A stretch of 64,000 bases of DNA. Source: Methanocaldococcus sp. FS406-22. Its GTDB lineage: Archaea > AGJL01 > Methanococci > Methanococcales > Methanocaldococcaceae. The stretch is taken from the NCBI RefSeq assembly GCF_000025525.1, contig NC_013887.1, positions 1,658,871 through 1,722,870 of the forward strand, given 5' to 3'. Position numbers and translations under genes: made by a program. Position 1 is the first letter of the stretch. Each line of letters opens with the position of its first letter. Below, one piece after another: positions 37,003-46,319 of this stretch. Below the pieces are notes generated by a model that saw only the letters and a list, made by a program, of their open reading frames with translations, was not told the DNA's origin and did not search any database.

Positions 37003-38445
37003 ATGGAACTGCACATAGATGAGAAAAGACTGTTGAAGATTTTTCAAGATAATAATAGAGAGGAATTTGATTTAAATGAATTAGAGAAATTTATGCCAAA
37101 AGAAAAAATTTTGAGAGTTTCTTTATGGTTAAAAGGGAAAGGATTGGTAGAAACAGAGGAGAACGTAAAAAAGGTGGTAAAACTCATTAAAGAAGAAGAG
37201 TTTCCAGAGAGAAGGATAGCAAACTATTTAAAACAACACAATATAAAAGAAATTGAGATTAAAAACTTAAAGGATATCTTACCAAAAGAGGAGATTAATG
37301 CTGCCTTAGGTGCTATAAAAAGAAAAGGAATAGCTAAAATAGAAAAAGGAAAAATTATTTTCGATAATTTGGATTACAAGGATGTTGAAGAAGAATTATT
37401 GCAAAAACTCAAAGAAAATAAATACCTTAGTAACTTTAGTGAAGAAGAAAAAAAGGTTATTGAAATTTTAAAAAAGAGAGGGTATGTGGATTTTGATGAG
37501 GAGAAAGAGATAAAGATAAAACTAACAGATAAAGGGAAAGAATTATTAAAAGAACCAATTGAAATAGAGGAGGAAATAACTCAATTAACAAGAGACATCA
37601 TAATAACCGGAAAGTGGAAAAAAGCTTATATAAGACCTTACGATGTAAGAGTTCCTACAAAGCCAATATATCCAGCTAAAATCCACCCATTAACAAGAAT
37701 TATTAGAGAGGTTAAAGAGATTTTATTAGCTATGGGATTTAAAGAGGTTAAAAGCCCAATTGTAGAGACAGAGTTTTGGAACTTTGATATGCTCTTTGAG
37801 CCACAAGACCATCCAGCAAGGGAGATGCAAGATACCTTCTTTTTAAAGTATCCAACTGAAGGAGACATTCCAGAAGATTTGGTAGATAAGGTTAGAGAAG
37901 TCCATGAAAGATGCTGGAAATACAAATTTGATGAAAATATCTCAAGAAGATTAATTTTAAGAACCCATACAACTGCATCGTCTATAAGATATTTAGCCTC
38001 ACTATCAGAGGAAGAAAAAAACAAGCCGCATAAAGTATTTTGCATTGATAGGGTTTTTAGGAATGAAGCAATTGATTATAAGCATCTGCCAGAGTTTTAT
38101 CAGTGTGAAGGAATTATAATGGATGATAATGTTAATTTCAACAACTTAATTGGAGTATTAAAAGAATTCTTAAATAGGTTAGGATTTGAAAAGGTTAGAT
38201 TTAGACCAGCTTATTTCCCATTCACTGAACCATCCTTAGAGGCAGAGGTTTATTTAGAAGGTAAGGGATGGTTAGAAATCTTAGGGGCTGGAATATTTAG
38301 ACCTGAAGTTTTAGAGCCAATAGGTATTGAAAAGCCTGTCTTAGCATGGGGTATTGGATTTAGTAGATTAGCAATGCTTAGATATGGATTGACAGACATT
38401 AGAGATTTACATAAAAATGATTTAGATTGGCTTAAGAGGGTTTAA
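37003..38445 (+). CDS. pheS: Phenylalanyl-tRNA synthetase alpha subunit
   Basis: A 480-residue archaeal/eukaryal-type PheS. The first 190 residues form winged-helix-like domains; the catalytic core has the class II motifs: [21 protein letters not shown] (motif 1), [26 protein letters not shown] (motif 2, about residues 345-370) and [22 protein letters not shown] (motif 3 near the end). The [17 protein letters not shown] stretch lies in the Phe pocket. ATG 37003 follows GTGGTGAGGATT. hcgB starts 1 bp after its stop. Confidence 0.97.
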   Translation: MELHIDEKRLLKIFQDNNREEFDLNELEKFMPKEKILRVSLWLKGKGLVETEENVKKVVKLIKEEEFPERRIANYLKQHNIKEIEIKNLKDILPKEEINAALGAIKRKGIAKIEKGKIIFDNLDYKDVEEELLQKLKENKYLSNFSEEEKKVIEILKKRGYVDFDEEKEIKIKLTDKGKELLKEPIEIEEEITQLTRDIIITGKWKKAYIRPYDVRVPTKPIYPAKIHPLTRIIREVKEILLAMGFKEVKSPIVETEFWNFDMLFEPQDHPAREMQDTFFLKYPTEGDIPEDLVDKVREVHERCWKYKFDENISRRLILRTHTTASSIRYLASLSEEEKNKPHKVFCIDRVFRNEAIDYKHLPEFYQCEGIIMDDNVNFNNLIGVLKEFLNRLGFEKVRFRPAYFPFTEPSLEAEVYLEGKGWLEILGAGIFRPEVLEPIGIEKPVLAWGIGFSRLAMLRYGLTDIRDLHKNDLDWLKRV

Positions 38446-38446
38446 A

Positions 38447-38914
38447 ATGGAAGAAATTATTAAAAATGCCTTTATTGAATCAATTAACAATGTTAGAAGA
38501 GGAGATAAAGAAGAGGAATTGAAAAAAATTCAAGAAAAAATAATCAATGCAAAAAAAATTGTTGTTGCCACAAACAATCAAAAGAAATTTAAAGTAATAA
38601 GAGATATTATTTTAAGGGTTTGTAATGCAGAAATAAAAATGCTCGATATAGATACGAGGTTTGCTGATTTGACAAGAATGCCAGCTATAACCAAAGGATT
38701 ATTAGCTCTGGATATTGAAAAAGCCGACTTATATATTGCGAGGGGAAGATTGGGAGTTCCAGGCTCTGGTTCAATGCTCGTGATATTGGATGAGAAGGGG
38801 AGGATTTTAACTGCCTCTCTGTCGCCTTCATCAGTTGTTCATAAAGAAGATATAGAAAAAAGAATAGAAAAGGAAATGATTGAGGCATTAGGTAGAGTAG
38901 GGATAAAACTATAA
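38447..38914 (+). CDS. hcgB: HcgB, FeGP-cofactor guanylyltransferase
   Basis: A 155-residue protein of the DUF3236 family. HcgB joins GMP from GTP to the pyridinol in biosynthesis of the iron-guanylylpyridinol cofactor of [Fe]-hydrogenase Hmd. Recognised by similarity to M. jannaschii MJ0488: N-terminal helical region, KKIVVATNNQKKFKVIRDI (about 38-56), GRLGVPGSGSMLVILDEKGRILTASLSPSSVVH (about 99-131). Starts one base after pheS; hcgC follows. hmd itself is not in the window. Confidence 0.88.
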   Translation: MEEIIKNAFIESINNVRRGDKEEELKKIQEKIINAKKIVVATNNQKKFKVIRDIILRVCNAEIKMLDIDTRFADLTRMPAITKGLLALDIEKADLYIARGRLGVPGSGSMLVILDEKGRILTASLSPSSVVHKEDIEKRIEKEMIEALGRVGIKL

Positions 38915-39051
38915 GTGTCTTTCAAAATTAATAAATAAAAGAGCTTCGCTCCTTTGCGGATATTAGTATGTGTTTTCCATTTAGAAAAGGAAATTGCAAA
39001 TATTTGCTTAGATATCCCATGGGATGCGAAGCCCCTATGAGGTGTGGAATT
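38913..39051. repeat. Hairpin-rich hcgB-hcgC spacer
   Basis: About 137 bp with AGTGTCTTTCAAAA (matching the end of family B elements), GAGC-ttc-GCTC, GCAAATATTTGC (38996-39007) and ATCCCATGGGAT (around 39014-39025). The hcgC reading frame stays open across half of it, but no RBS supports an earlier start. It may be a decayed element inserted between two genes that would otherwise be closely spaced. Confidence 0.45.
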
Positions 39052-39843
39052 ATGAAGTATGGCATAACTGAGATGGTAAAAACTATTGACACAAAAACAA
39101 GAGTTATTGATGTAACAAATGAGATAGCAAAGAAAAAATATCAAGCAATTAGAGATTTCTTAGAAGGAGAAGAGTTTAAAGAAGTTGTAATATTTGGTGT
39201 TTATTTATGGGGGAATTACACTGCTCAAATGCTTTCAAAATATGCTGAAAAGGTTTATTTAGTTGATATACATGAATTTATGAAGGGATTTGTCCCAAAC
39301 AACAATAACATAAAATTCTTAAATTTAAATGAATTTAAACTAAAATTTATGAGGAATGAGGTAAATCCAGATTTAATTGTTGATTTAACTGGGTTGGGAG
39401 GAGTTGAGCCTGAATTTTTAGCTAAATTTAATCCAAAGGTTTTTATTGTTGAAGACCCTAAGGGAGTGTTTGATGTTGATATTTATGAAGCAGATAACAC
39501 TTACAAAAGAATAGCTCCATTTATCGAAAAGGCAAAAGTAGGGGTTTTAAAAACTTATAGAAAGGCAAGGGTTTCAAAGACCTCTGGAACTATGACATTA
39601 ACAATCGATACAATAGTTGATGCATCAAGAGAAATTGCATCCTTAGATGGGGTTTTATATGCTATTCCAAATCTAAGGTATTATGAAGGAATTATATTCC
39701 ATGAAAATGATATTCACAAATTTTTATCAGAGATTTCACAGCCAGCAATTACTATAAGCACATTAAATGATGTATTAGAGGAAGCTGAGGAAATACTTTC
39801 AAATAATATCAACCTAATCTATTCTTTTGTTGAGAAGCTTTAA
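39052..39843 (+). CDS. hcgC: HcgC, FeGP-cofactor pyridinol C3-methyltransferase
   Basis: A 263-residue Rossmann-like protein. HcgC is the SAM-dependent methyltransferase acting on the pyridinol precursor of the Hmd cofactor. Seen: VVIFGVYLWGNYTAQMLSKYAEKVYLVDIHEFMKGF (SAM-binding strand and loop), PDLIVDLTGLGG, and TSGTMTLTIDTIVDASREIASLDGVLYAIPNLRYYEGIIFHENDIH. Assigned from the family and from adjacency to hcgB. ATG 39052 follows GGTGTGGAATT. Confidence 0.85.
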   Translation: MKYGITEMVKTIDTKTRVIDVTNEIAKKKYQAIRDFLEGEEFKEVVIFGVYLWGNYTAQMLSKYAEKVYLVDIHEFMKGFVPNNNNIKFLNLNEFKLKFMRNEVNPDLIVDLTGLGGVEPEFLAKFNPKVFIVEDPKGVFDVDIYEADNTYKRIAPFIEKAKVGVLKTYRKARVSKTSGTMTLTIDTIVDASREIASLDGVLYAIPNLRYYEGIIFHENDIHKFLSEISQPAITISTLNDVLEEAEEILSNNINLIYSFVEKL

Positions 39844-39890
39844 ATTTTGTTCTATTAAACTCCTATTAAAATCTTTTTTGAGGGGAAATT

Positions 39891-40832
39891 ATGAAAGTTA
39901 CAATTATAGGAGCTTCTGGTAGAGTGGGGAGTGCAACAGCTTTATTATTAGCTAAAGAACCTTTTATGAAGGATTTAGTGTTAATTGGAAGAGAACACTC
40001 AATAAATAAATTAGAGGGGTTGAAGGAAGATATTTATGACGCCTTAGCTGGAACAAGGAGTGATGCAAACATATATGTTGGAAATGATGAAAATTTAAAG
40101 ATTATTGATGAAAGTGATGTTGTCATAATAACAAGCGGAGTTCCAAGAAAAGAAGGAATGAGTAGGATGGATTTAGCAAAAACAAATGCAAAAATTGTTG
40201 GGAAGTATGCTAAAAAAATAGCTGAGATATGTGATACAAAGATATTTGTTATAACAAATCCAGTAGATGTAATGACCTATAAAGCTTTAGTGGATTCAAA
40301 ATTTGAAAGAAATCAGGTTTTTGGATTAGGAACACACTTAGATTCTTTGAGGTTTAAGGTTGCTATTGCCAAGTTCTTTGGAGTTCATATTGATGAGGTT
40401 AGGACGAGGATTATTGGAGAACATGGAGACAGCATGGTTCCATTGTTAAGTGCTACTTCCATTGGAGGAATTCCAATTCAAAAATTTGAAAAATTTAAGG
40501 AATTGCCAATAGATGAAATTATAGAAGATGTTAAAACTAAAGGAGAGCAGATTATTAGATTAAAAGGTGGTTCTGAATTTGGCCCTGCAGCGGCTATTTT
40601 AAATGTCGTTAGATGCATTGTAAATAATGAGAAGAGACTGCTAACTCTATCTGCTTATGTGGATGGAGAGTTTGATGGAATTAGAGATGTTTGTATAGGA
40701 GTTCCAGTAAAGATTGGGAGAGATGGGATAGAGGAAGTTGTATCAATTGAGTTAGATAAGGATGAGATAATTGCCTTTAAAAAATCAGCTGAAATCATTA
40801 AAAAATACTGTGAGGAAGTTAAAAATCTATAA
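39891..40832 (+). CDS. mdh: L-malate/lactate dehydrogenase
   Basis: A 313-residue NAD(P)-dependent 2-hydroxyacid dehydrogenase of the LDH/MDH superfamily, resembling the structurally known M. jannaschii MJ0490. Seen: GASGRVGSATALLLAKE (dinucleotide loop), VVIITSGVPRKEGMSR, ITNPVDVMTY (substrate Asn region) and RIIGEHGDSMVP with the catalytic His near 180. Residues SGVPRKEGMSR with Arg favour malate. Role: oxaloacetate-malate step of the incomplete reductive TCA pathway or coenzyme biosynthesis. RBS GAGGGGAAATT. Confidence 0.92.
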   Translation: MKVTIIGASGRVGSATALLLAKEPFMKDLVLIGREHSINKLEGLKEDIYDALAGTRSDANIYVGNDENLKIIDESDVVIITSGVPRKEGMSRMDLAKTNAKIVGKYAKKIAEICDTKIFVITNPVDVMTYKALVDSKFERNQVFGLGTHLDSLRFKVAIAKFFGVHIDEVRTRIIGEHGDSMVPLLSATSIGGIPIQKFEKFKELPIDEIIEDVKTKGEQIIRLKGGSEFGPAAAILNVVRCIVNNEKRLLTLSAYVDGEFDGIRDVCIGVPVKIGRDGIEEVVSIELDKDEIIAFKKSAEIIKKYCEEVKNL

Positions 40833-40845
40833 AATTGGTGTTATT

Positions 40846-41280
40846 ATGTGGAAGGTTAATATAGGAAAATTGATGCACGCTTTAAATGCTTTTAAGGGTT
40901 CTAAGCCATTGTTTGAAACTGATGAAATGTTGATGGTTAAAGGAGTTTGTAGGGATGAAGAATTTGAGAAATATGATGATATTAAAAATTATTTAACTGA
41001 AAAATTGAAAAAAGAAGGTTTTGAGATTATAGAGGATGTCGAGGAAATAGATAAATTTGTCAGTAGAATAAACGAGATTTTAAATGAAAATCCTCTCTAC
41101 CCTGACACTTTTGGTTTTGAAAGGATGAAAGAGAGTTTTGAAATGATTGGATGTGAGTGCGACTATATTATAGCCAAAAAAAGAAACATAATGGTAGGAG
41201 TTTGTATGTATTTTGATAAAAAAATGAAAAATCCAAAATTTATTGAAGTTGTTGGTGTTTTATTTAATAATCTTTCCTAA
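40846..41280 (+). CDS. Hypothetical methanococcal protein
   Basis: A 144-residue soluble alpha/beta protein that I do not recognise: MWKVNIGKLMHALNAFKGSKPLF, then a charged helical region, ending CDYIIAKKRNIMVGVCMYFDKKMKNPKFIEVVGVLFNN. No cofactor motif. ATG 40846 follows GGTGTTATT, 13 bp after the mdh stop, so it is probably cotranscribed. Its 3' end overlaps the convergent small membrane-protein gene by 17 bp. Confidence 0.7.
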   Translation: MWKVNIGKLMHALNAFKGSKPLFETDEMLMVKGVCRDEEFEKYDDIKNYLTEKLKKEGFEIIEDVEEIDKFVSRINEILNENPLYPDTFGFERMKESFEMIGCECDYIIAKKRNIMVGVCMYFDKKMKNPKFIEVVGVLFNNLS

Positions 41281-41557
41281 ATTTGCTACAAATATCTGCT
41301 TCTGTAAAGTCATCTTTAAGGGCATTTTCTAAAAGTGTATTTCTACTATTCATTATATTTTTAATGATATCATCAGATGTTTTTGGGGATATGTCACCCT
41401 TTAAGCTTTTTAGCATTTTAATTTCATCATCTACTTTTTCCTTCTGAAGTTTTTTGTATTTCTTTATTGCCTGAGTTTTATCTCTGTTTAATATACAACA
41501 TACTCCAACCAATCCAGCAGATGTTAATAACAGTATGATAATAATAATTTCGTTCAT
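41264..41557 (-). CDS. Small N-anchored membrane protein, paralogue 1
   Basis: A 97-residue protein: one N-terminal hydrophobic helix (NEIIIIILLLTSAGLVGVCCIL) then a charged cytosolic tail. The tail segment TSDDIIKNIMNSRNTLLENAL closely matches SDEIIKKIMESENDMIKSIL in the small protein at 46065-46301, so the two are paralogues. Function unknown. ATG 41557 follows GGGTCATATT. Confidence 0.65.
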   Translation of the reverse strand: MNEIIIIILLLTSAGLVGVCCILNRDKTQAIKKYKKLQKEKVDDEIKMLKSLKGDISPKTSDDIIKNIMNSRNTLLENALKDDFTEADICSKFRKDY

Positions 41558-41641
41558 AATATGACCCAAATTTATGTTATTTATAATTTTTTATGATATA
41601 AATAATAATTATCATTATTTTTTATTTTTTATTATTTTTAT

Positions 41642-42496
41642 CTACTTAGCTGAAAATGTTATGTCCAAACTCATATCGACACTTTTCACTGAATGTGTTA
41701 AAGCACCCATAGATATAACATCAACATTATATTTTGCGTATTCTAAAATATTATCCTCTTTTATTCCACCACTAACTTCAATTATTGGCCTAAAATTGGT
41801 TTTTCTTTCAAATTCATCAATTATCTTTAAAGCTTTCTCTATATCTTCTAGTTTGAAGTTGTCCAGCATTATTATATCAGCTCTCTCTTCTAAAGCTTCT
41901 TTCAACTCCTCTAAATTGCTAACCTCAATCTCAATCTTTTTTGTAAAGCTAACACTCTCCTTAGCTTTTTTTATAGCTTCCCTTACACCAACTATCGCTA
42001 TGTGGTTGTCTTTGATTAAAACGCTATCGTCTAACCTAAATCTATGTGTATCTCCTCCACCAACATATACGGCATATTTTTGTAACGGAGATAATAGGGG
42101 AAGAGTTTTTCTTGTGCAGGCAATTCTAACATTTTTATTTACTGATTTAGCTTTTTTAACAACTCTATTTGTCATAGTGGCTATCCCAGAGAGGTGCATA
42201 AGTAGGTTTAAAGCAGTTCTTTCGACCATTAAGATAGTTCTCGCCTCTCCTTCAAACTCCAATATGTTTCCATAAGCTTCTTCCCCATCATTAAATAACT
42301 TTTTACATTTTATACCATATTCTTCAAAAAATGCAACAATAAAATCAATACCGCAAACTATACATGGCTCTTTAGCTTTAATAACTCCTTTAGCTTTTAC
42401 TCCTTTAGGGATTATAGAGTTTGTTGTAATATCTCCAAATCCTACATCATACTCTAATGATTTTTTTAATATTTTGAGAGCATAATCTTTGAGCAT
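41642..42496 (-). CDS. nadC: NadC, nicotinate-nucleotide pyrophosphorylase (decarboxylating)
   Basis: Converts quinolinate and PRPP to nicotinate mononucleotide in NAD synthesis. 284 residues, normal. Seen: DVGFGDITTNSIIP, VERTALNLLMHLSGIATMT, IACTRKTLPLLSPLQKYAVYVGGGDTHRFRLDDSVLIKDNH, IEVEVSNLEEL-like and IIEVSGGIKEDNILEYAKYNVDVISMGALTHS. ATG follows GAGGAGGATGTTTT. Single gene on this strand between two plus-strand genes. Confidence 0.96.
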   Translation of the reverse strand: MLKDYALKILKKSLEYDVGFGDITTNSIIPKGVKAKGVIKAKEPCIVCGIDFIVAFFEEYGIKCKKLFNDGEEAYGNILEFEGEARTILMVERTALNLLMHLSGIATMTNRVVKKAKSVNKNVRIACTRKTLPLLSPLQKYAVYVGGGDTHRFRLDDSVLIKDNHIAIVGVREAIKKAKESVSFTKKIEIEVSNLEELKEALEERADIIMLDNFKLEDIEKALKIIDEFERKTNFRPIIEVSGGIKEDNILEYAKYNVDVISMGALTHSVKSVDMSLDITFSAK

Positions 42497-42638
42497 AAAA
42501 CATCCTCCTCATTAAAGTGTTTATAACTATCTAATTTAATAAACCTTAAATAATAAAAACTTTTGTTAAAAAATATGAGTATGATAAAAAATTTTGAAAA
42601 GTTTCTAAATACAATTTACTATTTGCTGAGTGATAGAA

Positions 42639-43034
42639 ATGCTCAAAACACTGCCTCCAACTCTAAGAGAGAAAAAGAGATATATTGCCTTTAAAATATT
42701 ATATGATGAAGAGTTAAAAGAGGGAGAGATTGTTAATTTAATTAGAAAAGCTGTTTTAGAATATTATGGCTTTTGGGGGACATCCAAGGCAAATCCATGG
42801 CTTGTATATTATGACTTCCCTTACGGAATTTTGAGATGTCAGAGAGAAAATGTTGATTATGTAAAAGCCTCTTTAATATTGGTTAAGGAATTTAAAGAAA
42901 AGCCAATAAATATTATCTGTTTAGGGGTTTCTGGAACAATAAGAAAGGCAAAAATCAAATTTTTAGGAATAAAGAAACCAAAAAGATGGTTTGTAGTTAG
43001 GAGAGAAAAGTTGAAGGCTAAAAAAACAAAATAG
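42639..43034 (+). CDS. rnp2: RNase P protein component 2 (Pop5)
   Basis: A 131-residue RNase P subunit. Seen: LPPTLREKKRYIAFKILYDEEL at the N terminus, ILRCQRENVDYVKASLILVKEF and ICLGVSGTIRKAKIKFLG in the RNP-like fold, and a basic tail. It pairs with Rpp30 in the holoenzyme. ATG 42639; GTG 42630 is a less likely start. selB follows after 30 bp. Confidence 0.92.
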   Translation: MLKTLPPTLREKKRYIAFKILYDEELKEGEIVNLIRKAVLEYYGFWGTSKANPWLVYYDFPYGILRCQRENVDYVKASLILVKEFKEKPINIICLGVSGTIRKAKIKFLGIKKPKRWFVVRREKLKAKKTK

Positions 43035-43064
43035 ATAAATAATTAATAAATAATTGGTGGTCTT

Positions 43065-44462
43065 ATGGAGATGAAAAATGTAAATGTTGGATTGTTTGGA
43101 CATATCGACCATGGAAAAACACAATTAGCAAAACAGCTAACAGAAATAGCTTCAACTTCAGCCTTAGATAAACCAAAAGAATCCCAAAAGAGGGGAATAA
43201 CTATTGATTTAGGATTTTCCTCTTTTATTTTAGGGGAGTATAGAATTACTTTAGTTGATGCCCCTGGGCATTCTGAGTTGATAAGAACAGCTATCGGAGC
43301 TGGAAATATTATAGATGCTGCCTTATTAGTTGTGGATGCTAAAGAAGGGCCAAAAACACAGACGGGAGAGCATCTATTAGTTTTAGATTTATTAAATATT
43401 CCCACAATTGTTGTTATAAATAAGATAGATATTGCAAGTGATGAGGAGATTAAAAGAACTGAGGGATTTATGAAGCAAATATTGAACTCAACAATGAATT
43501 TAAAGAACTCTAAGATTATTAAAATCTCAGCAAAAACTGGGGAAGGGATAGAGGAATTAAAAAAGGAGCTTAAAAATTTATTGGACAGCTTAGACATTAA
43601 AAGAGGGATAAATAGCTATCTAAAAATGCCTATTGACCATGCATTTAAAATAAAAGGGGTTGGGACTGTTGTAACGGGAACAATCCATAAAGGGAAGGTA
43701 GAGGTTGGAGATACTTTGAGAATTTTGCCTATAAATCATGAAGTTAAGGTTAAAAGCATACAGTGCTTTAAACAGGATGTTAATATTGCCTATGCAGGAG
43801 ATAGAGTGGGAATATCTTTAATTGGAGTAGAGCCAGAGAGTTTGTTTAGAGGTTGTATATTAACTTCAGAAGATACAAAATTAAAGGTTGTAGATAAGTT
43901 TATAGCAAAGGTAAAGATTCTTGAGTTGTTTAAATACAACTTAGCTCCAAAGATGAAGGTTCATATAAATATAGGGCTTTTAACAGTTCCAGCCACGATA
44001 ATTCCATATAAAATAGAGAGGATTAATGATAGAGAAGAACCAATAGTATTGGAAGAAATTAAAGGAGGAGATTCTTGTTACTGTATCTTTAAGTTAGAGG
44101 AGAAGGTTGTTGTTGATGAAAAAGATAAAGTTTTGATAATGAGGTTGGATTTGCCACCAACAACTTTGAGGATTTGTGGCTTTGGAGAAGTTGTTGATTT
44201 TGGAGATGTAGAGATTAAAAAGATTGTCGTAAAAGAGGGGAAGGTTGTTAAAAAGAAAGACAAAATCTATATTGAAGGGTTGGCATCTTCTAAAACAGCT
44301 GGAGAAAAACTTATTGGAGAAAAAGTTTATGTCCCTGATAAGAACATATGGGGCATTATAAAGGGAACATTTGGGACTAAAGGGGCTTTAATTGCTGAGT
44401 TTGATGGAGAGGTTAGTGGAGGAGAAAAAGTTGTATTAAAAAGAGTAAGGAAATGGGGATAA
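43065..44462 (+). CDS. selB: SelB, selenocysteine-specific elongation factor
   Basis: GTPase that carries Sec-tRNA(Sec) to the ribosome at UGA codons with SECIS elements. 465 residues. Seen: [10 protein letters not shown] (G1, residues 12-21), VDAPGHSEL (G3), NKIDIAS (G4), ISAKTGEG (G5), then beta-barrel domains II and III ([43 protein letters not shown]) and a short C-terminal domain. Archaeal SelB lacks the long SECIS-binding winged-helix tail of bacteria, as here. RBS GGTGGTCTT. Its client in this window is fwdB. Confidence 0.95.
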   Translation: MEMKNVNVGLFGHIDHGKTQLAKQLTEIASTSALDKPKESQKRGITIDLGFSSFILGEYRITLVDAPGHSELIRTAIGAGNIIDAALLVVDAKEGPKTQTGEHLLVLDLLNIPTIVVINKIDIASDEEIKRTEGFMKQILNSTMNLKNSKIIKISAKTGEGIEELKKELKNLLDSLDIKRGINSYLKMPIDHAFKIKGVGTVVTGTIHKGKVEVGDTLRILPINHEVKVKSIQCFKQDVNIAYAGDRVGISLIGVEPESLFRGCILTSEDTKLKVVDKFIAKVKILELFKYNLAPKMKVHINIGLLTVPATIIPYKIERINDREEPIVLEEIKGGDSCYCIFKLEEKVVVDEKDKVLIMRLDLPPTTLRICGFGEVVDFGDVEIKKIVVKEGKVVKKKDKIYIEGLASSKTAGEKLIGEKVYVPDKNIWGIIKGTFGTKGALIAEFDGEVSGGEKVVLKRVRKWG

Positions 44463-44556
44463 ATCATCTGAATTTAAAACCGCATCTTTTATATACCCAA
44501 ACACAACAAAAATAAATTTTACTGTTAAATTTATTTTAACTGTCTTGGTGAGAGTT

Positions 44557-44970
44557 GTGTATGTTGTGAATCTGCCATATAAAAAGTTGGGTGTAGAATG
44601 TGATGGAAAACAGTTAATTTTAAAGATGAAATCAAAGGATGTTGAGGATAGCATAAAAATGAATTTTGAATCAGCTGCTTTATTAAAAATCTTGATGGAA
44701 CAGAGTGCAGTAATAGCTGAAAAAATAAATAAAGACTTTAAAAAAGATAAAATTAAAGTGCATAATATACATGATGTTGGGACAGTTTTTGGTGTTGATG
44801 GGAGGGTTTCAGTAGGAGTTCTGCCAGCTGATGAAAATAGAGTAGCTTCAATTCTCGTTGGATTTCATAAGGATGATAGGCATATATCAGTTGTAGTAAA
44901 ACCAAAAAAGATTGCATTGTTAAGTGTTATGATAACAAAAATTATAAGTGAAAATCTAAAATTGGATTAA
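44557..44970 (+). CDS. DUF2120-type conserved methanogen protein
   Basis: A 137-residue protein starting at GTG 44557, which follows GGTGAGAGTT; a longer frame begins at TTG 44545. Seen: [21 protein letters not shown] and [43 protein letters not shown] associate it with the DUF2120 family of methanogens; function unknown. Its 3' end overlaps the convergent hjc gene by 15 bp. Confidence 0.7.
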   Translation: MYVVNLPYKKLGVECDGKQLILKMKSKDVEDSIKMNFESAALLKILMEQSAVIAEKINKDFKKDKIKVHNIHDVGTVFGVDGRVSVGVLPADENRVASILVGFHKDDRHISVVVKPKKIALLSVMITKIISENLKLD

Positions 44971-45363
44971 GTTGTCTATCTTTAACTGTCTTCCTCTACC
45001 AATAACTTCATAAAAATCAACAGCTACAGCTTTTATCTTTTCATCGATAACATAGTTTTTGCCATTGGTTGATAAGAGATAGGGGTTTATAAACAACATT
45101 TCTCCATTAAACTTTACTGCCAAATAAGGTTTTCCTCCAAATGTTTCAGAAAAGCTTATAAGTTTTTCAATATCTTCCTTATTTATATAAAATTTAGTTT
45201 TTGAGGAAGTTTTACACTCAAATATTAAAATTTCTCCTTTTTTCCCAGCTATTAAATCAACTCCTTTACTTCCAGCACTTCTGATTACAGCAAATCCCTC
45301 TTTCTCCAAAAGTTTTTTTAATTCTCTTTCAAAAGAGCTCCCTTTTCTATATTTATGCCTCAT
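44956..45363 (-). CDS. hjc: Hjc, Holliday junction resolvase
   Basis: A 135-residue archaeal resolvase cutting four-way DNA junctions. Nuclease motifs are present: [11 protein letters not shown] with E12, [11 protein letters not shown] with D36, and ILIFECKTS with E49 and K51. ATG at 45363 lies 11 bp inside the 3' end of the upstream methanogenesis-marker-type gene, indicating translational coupling. Confidence 0.95.
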   Translation of the reverse strand: MRHKYRKGSSFERELKKLLEKEGFAVIRSAGSKGVDLIAGKKGEILIFECKTSSKTKFYINKEDIEKLISFSETFGGKPYLAVKFNGEMLFINPYLLSTNGKNYVIDEKIKAVAVDFYEVIGRGRQLKIDNLIQF

Positions 45364-45820
45364 TTCTGCCCCCTAACACCCTCTCAATAATATTTTTAAA
45401 CTCCTCTACAGGTATTTTGGTTTCTTTCTTTATTAACTCATTTTCTTTTGCTAAGATTTCCTCCATTGGTTTTACTCCCTCTCTGTCAATTTTATCCAAA
45501 GCTAAACCAATTTTATCCAACACTGACTGCTCAGCCTCTAACTGATGAAAACCTTCCCTCGGCCCTCCTCCTCTAAATGCCCTACACCTCCTTTTGTCCC
45601 ATATTGGATAACCCCTATCCTTACAAAATATTCTATTTCTTTCATAGTTTCTAATCTCTTGGGCTAATTCATCTACTAGATCTTCCTCTCCTTCAATGTA
45701 TGCACCAAAACATGTCTCCTTTACAATAATTGGCTGATTTAATGTATTTAAATATCTTACCAATTTACCTGGAGTTGTTAGGGCATTTTCAGCTAAGACA
45801 ATAACCTTCGTCTTTTTCAT
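45353..45820 (-). CDS. Methanogenesis-marker type protein (likely marker 6/DUF2102)
   Basis: A 155-residue protein with KTKVIVLAENALTTPGKLVRYLNTLNQPIIVKETCFGAYIEG, a basic NRIFCKDRGYPIWDKRRCRAFRGGGPREGFHQLEAEQ block with conserved Cys and Arg, and a helical C terminus. I believe this is the family labelled methanogenesis marker protein 6, found only in organisms with methyl-coenzyme M reductase; that label is from memory. ATG 45820 follows GGTGGAAATG. Coupled to hjc by an 11-bp overlap. Confidence 0.7.
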   Translation of the reverse strand: MKKTKVIVLAENALTTPGKLVRYLNTLNQPIIVKETCFGAYIEGEEDLVDELAQEIRNYERNRIFCKDRGYPIWDKRRCRAFRGGGPREGFHQLEAEQSVLDKIGLALDKIDREGVKPMEEILAKENELIKKETKIPVEEFKNIIERVLGGRNEA

Positions 45821-46064
45821 CATTTCCACCAGAATTTTTTTGTAATATGTATTGTTTATTTGGATTTCATTTTTATTATTTTTTGTTAAACATTTGAATA
45901 TATAAAATTAATAAATTACGGATTATACTTGGGTTTAAAGTAATTTAGTTTTGTAAATTATATTGCTACATCAAATTTAAAATAAAGAAAAAATGAAAAT
46001 TAAATAGAAATATATATATATGTTCAAAAAACAATAAAATTATGGCAATTTTGAAAGTGATACT

Positions 46065-46301
46065 ATGGATGCAGCAATAGGTGCATCATTATTTTTTATA
46101 ATTCCTACAGTTGCAATTATTATATGTAAAGTATATTATTGTAATAAAAAATGTAAAAAATTAAATTGTAGAACTGATGTATTCGAATGTATAAAACAGT
46201 GTGCTAACTCTTCAATGTCTGATGAAATTATTAAAAAAATAATGGAAAGTGAAAATGATATGATTAAAAGTATATTAAATGAAGAGAAAATTAGAAGATG
46301 A
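46065..46301 (+). CDS. Small N-anchored membrane protein, paralogue 2
   Basis: A 78-residue protein: N-terminal hydrophobic helix (AAIGASLFFIIPTVAIIICKVYY), a Cys/Lys-rich stretch (CNKKCKKLNCRTDVFECIKQC), and the tail SDEIIKKIMESENDMIKSIL shared with the protein at 41264-41557. Five Cys in the middle suggest a metal or disulfide. ATG follows GTGATACT. Function unknown. Confidence 0.6.
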   Translation: MDAAIGASLFFIIPTVAIIICKVYYCNKKCKKLNCRTDVFECIKQCANSSMSDEIIKKIMESENDMIKSILNEEKIRR

Positions 46302-46319
46302 AAGACATATTTTTTATTT

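Noticed and set aside
38968-39051. N-terminal extension of hcgC (MCFPFRKGNC...)
   Set aside because: Palindrome-rich spacer with no RBS; the ATG at 39052 has GGTGTGGAATT and fits the family.
41574-42275. Plus-strand 233-codon frame opposite nadC
   Set aside because: Shadow of nadC, Ser/Leu-rich, no RBS.
43043-43597. Long minus-strand frame inside selB
   Set aside because: Antisense shadow of a strongly supported GTPase gene; low-complexity Ser/Ile-rich translation.
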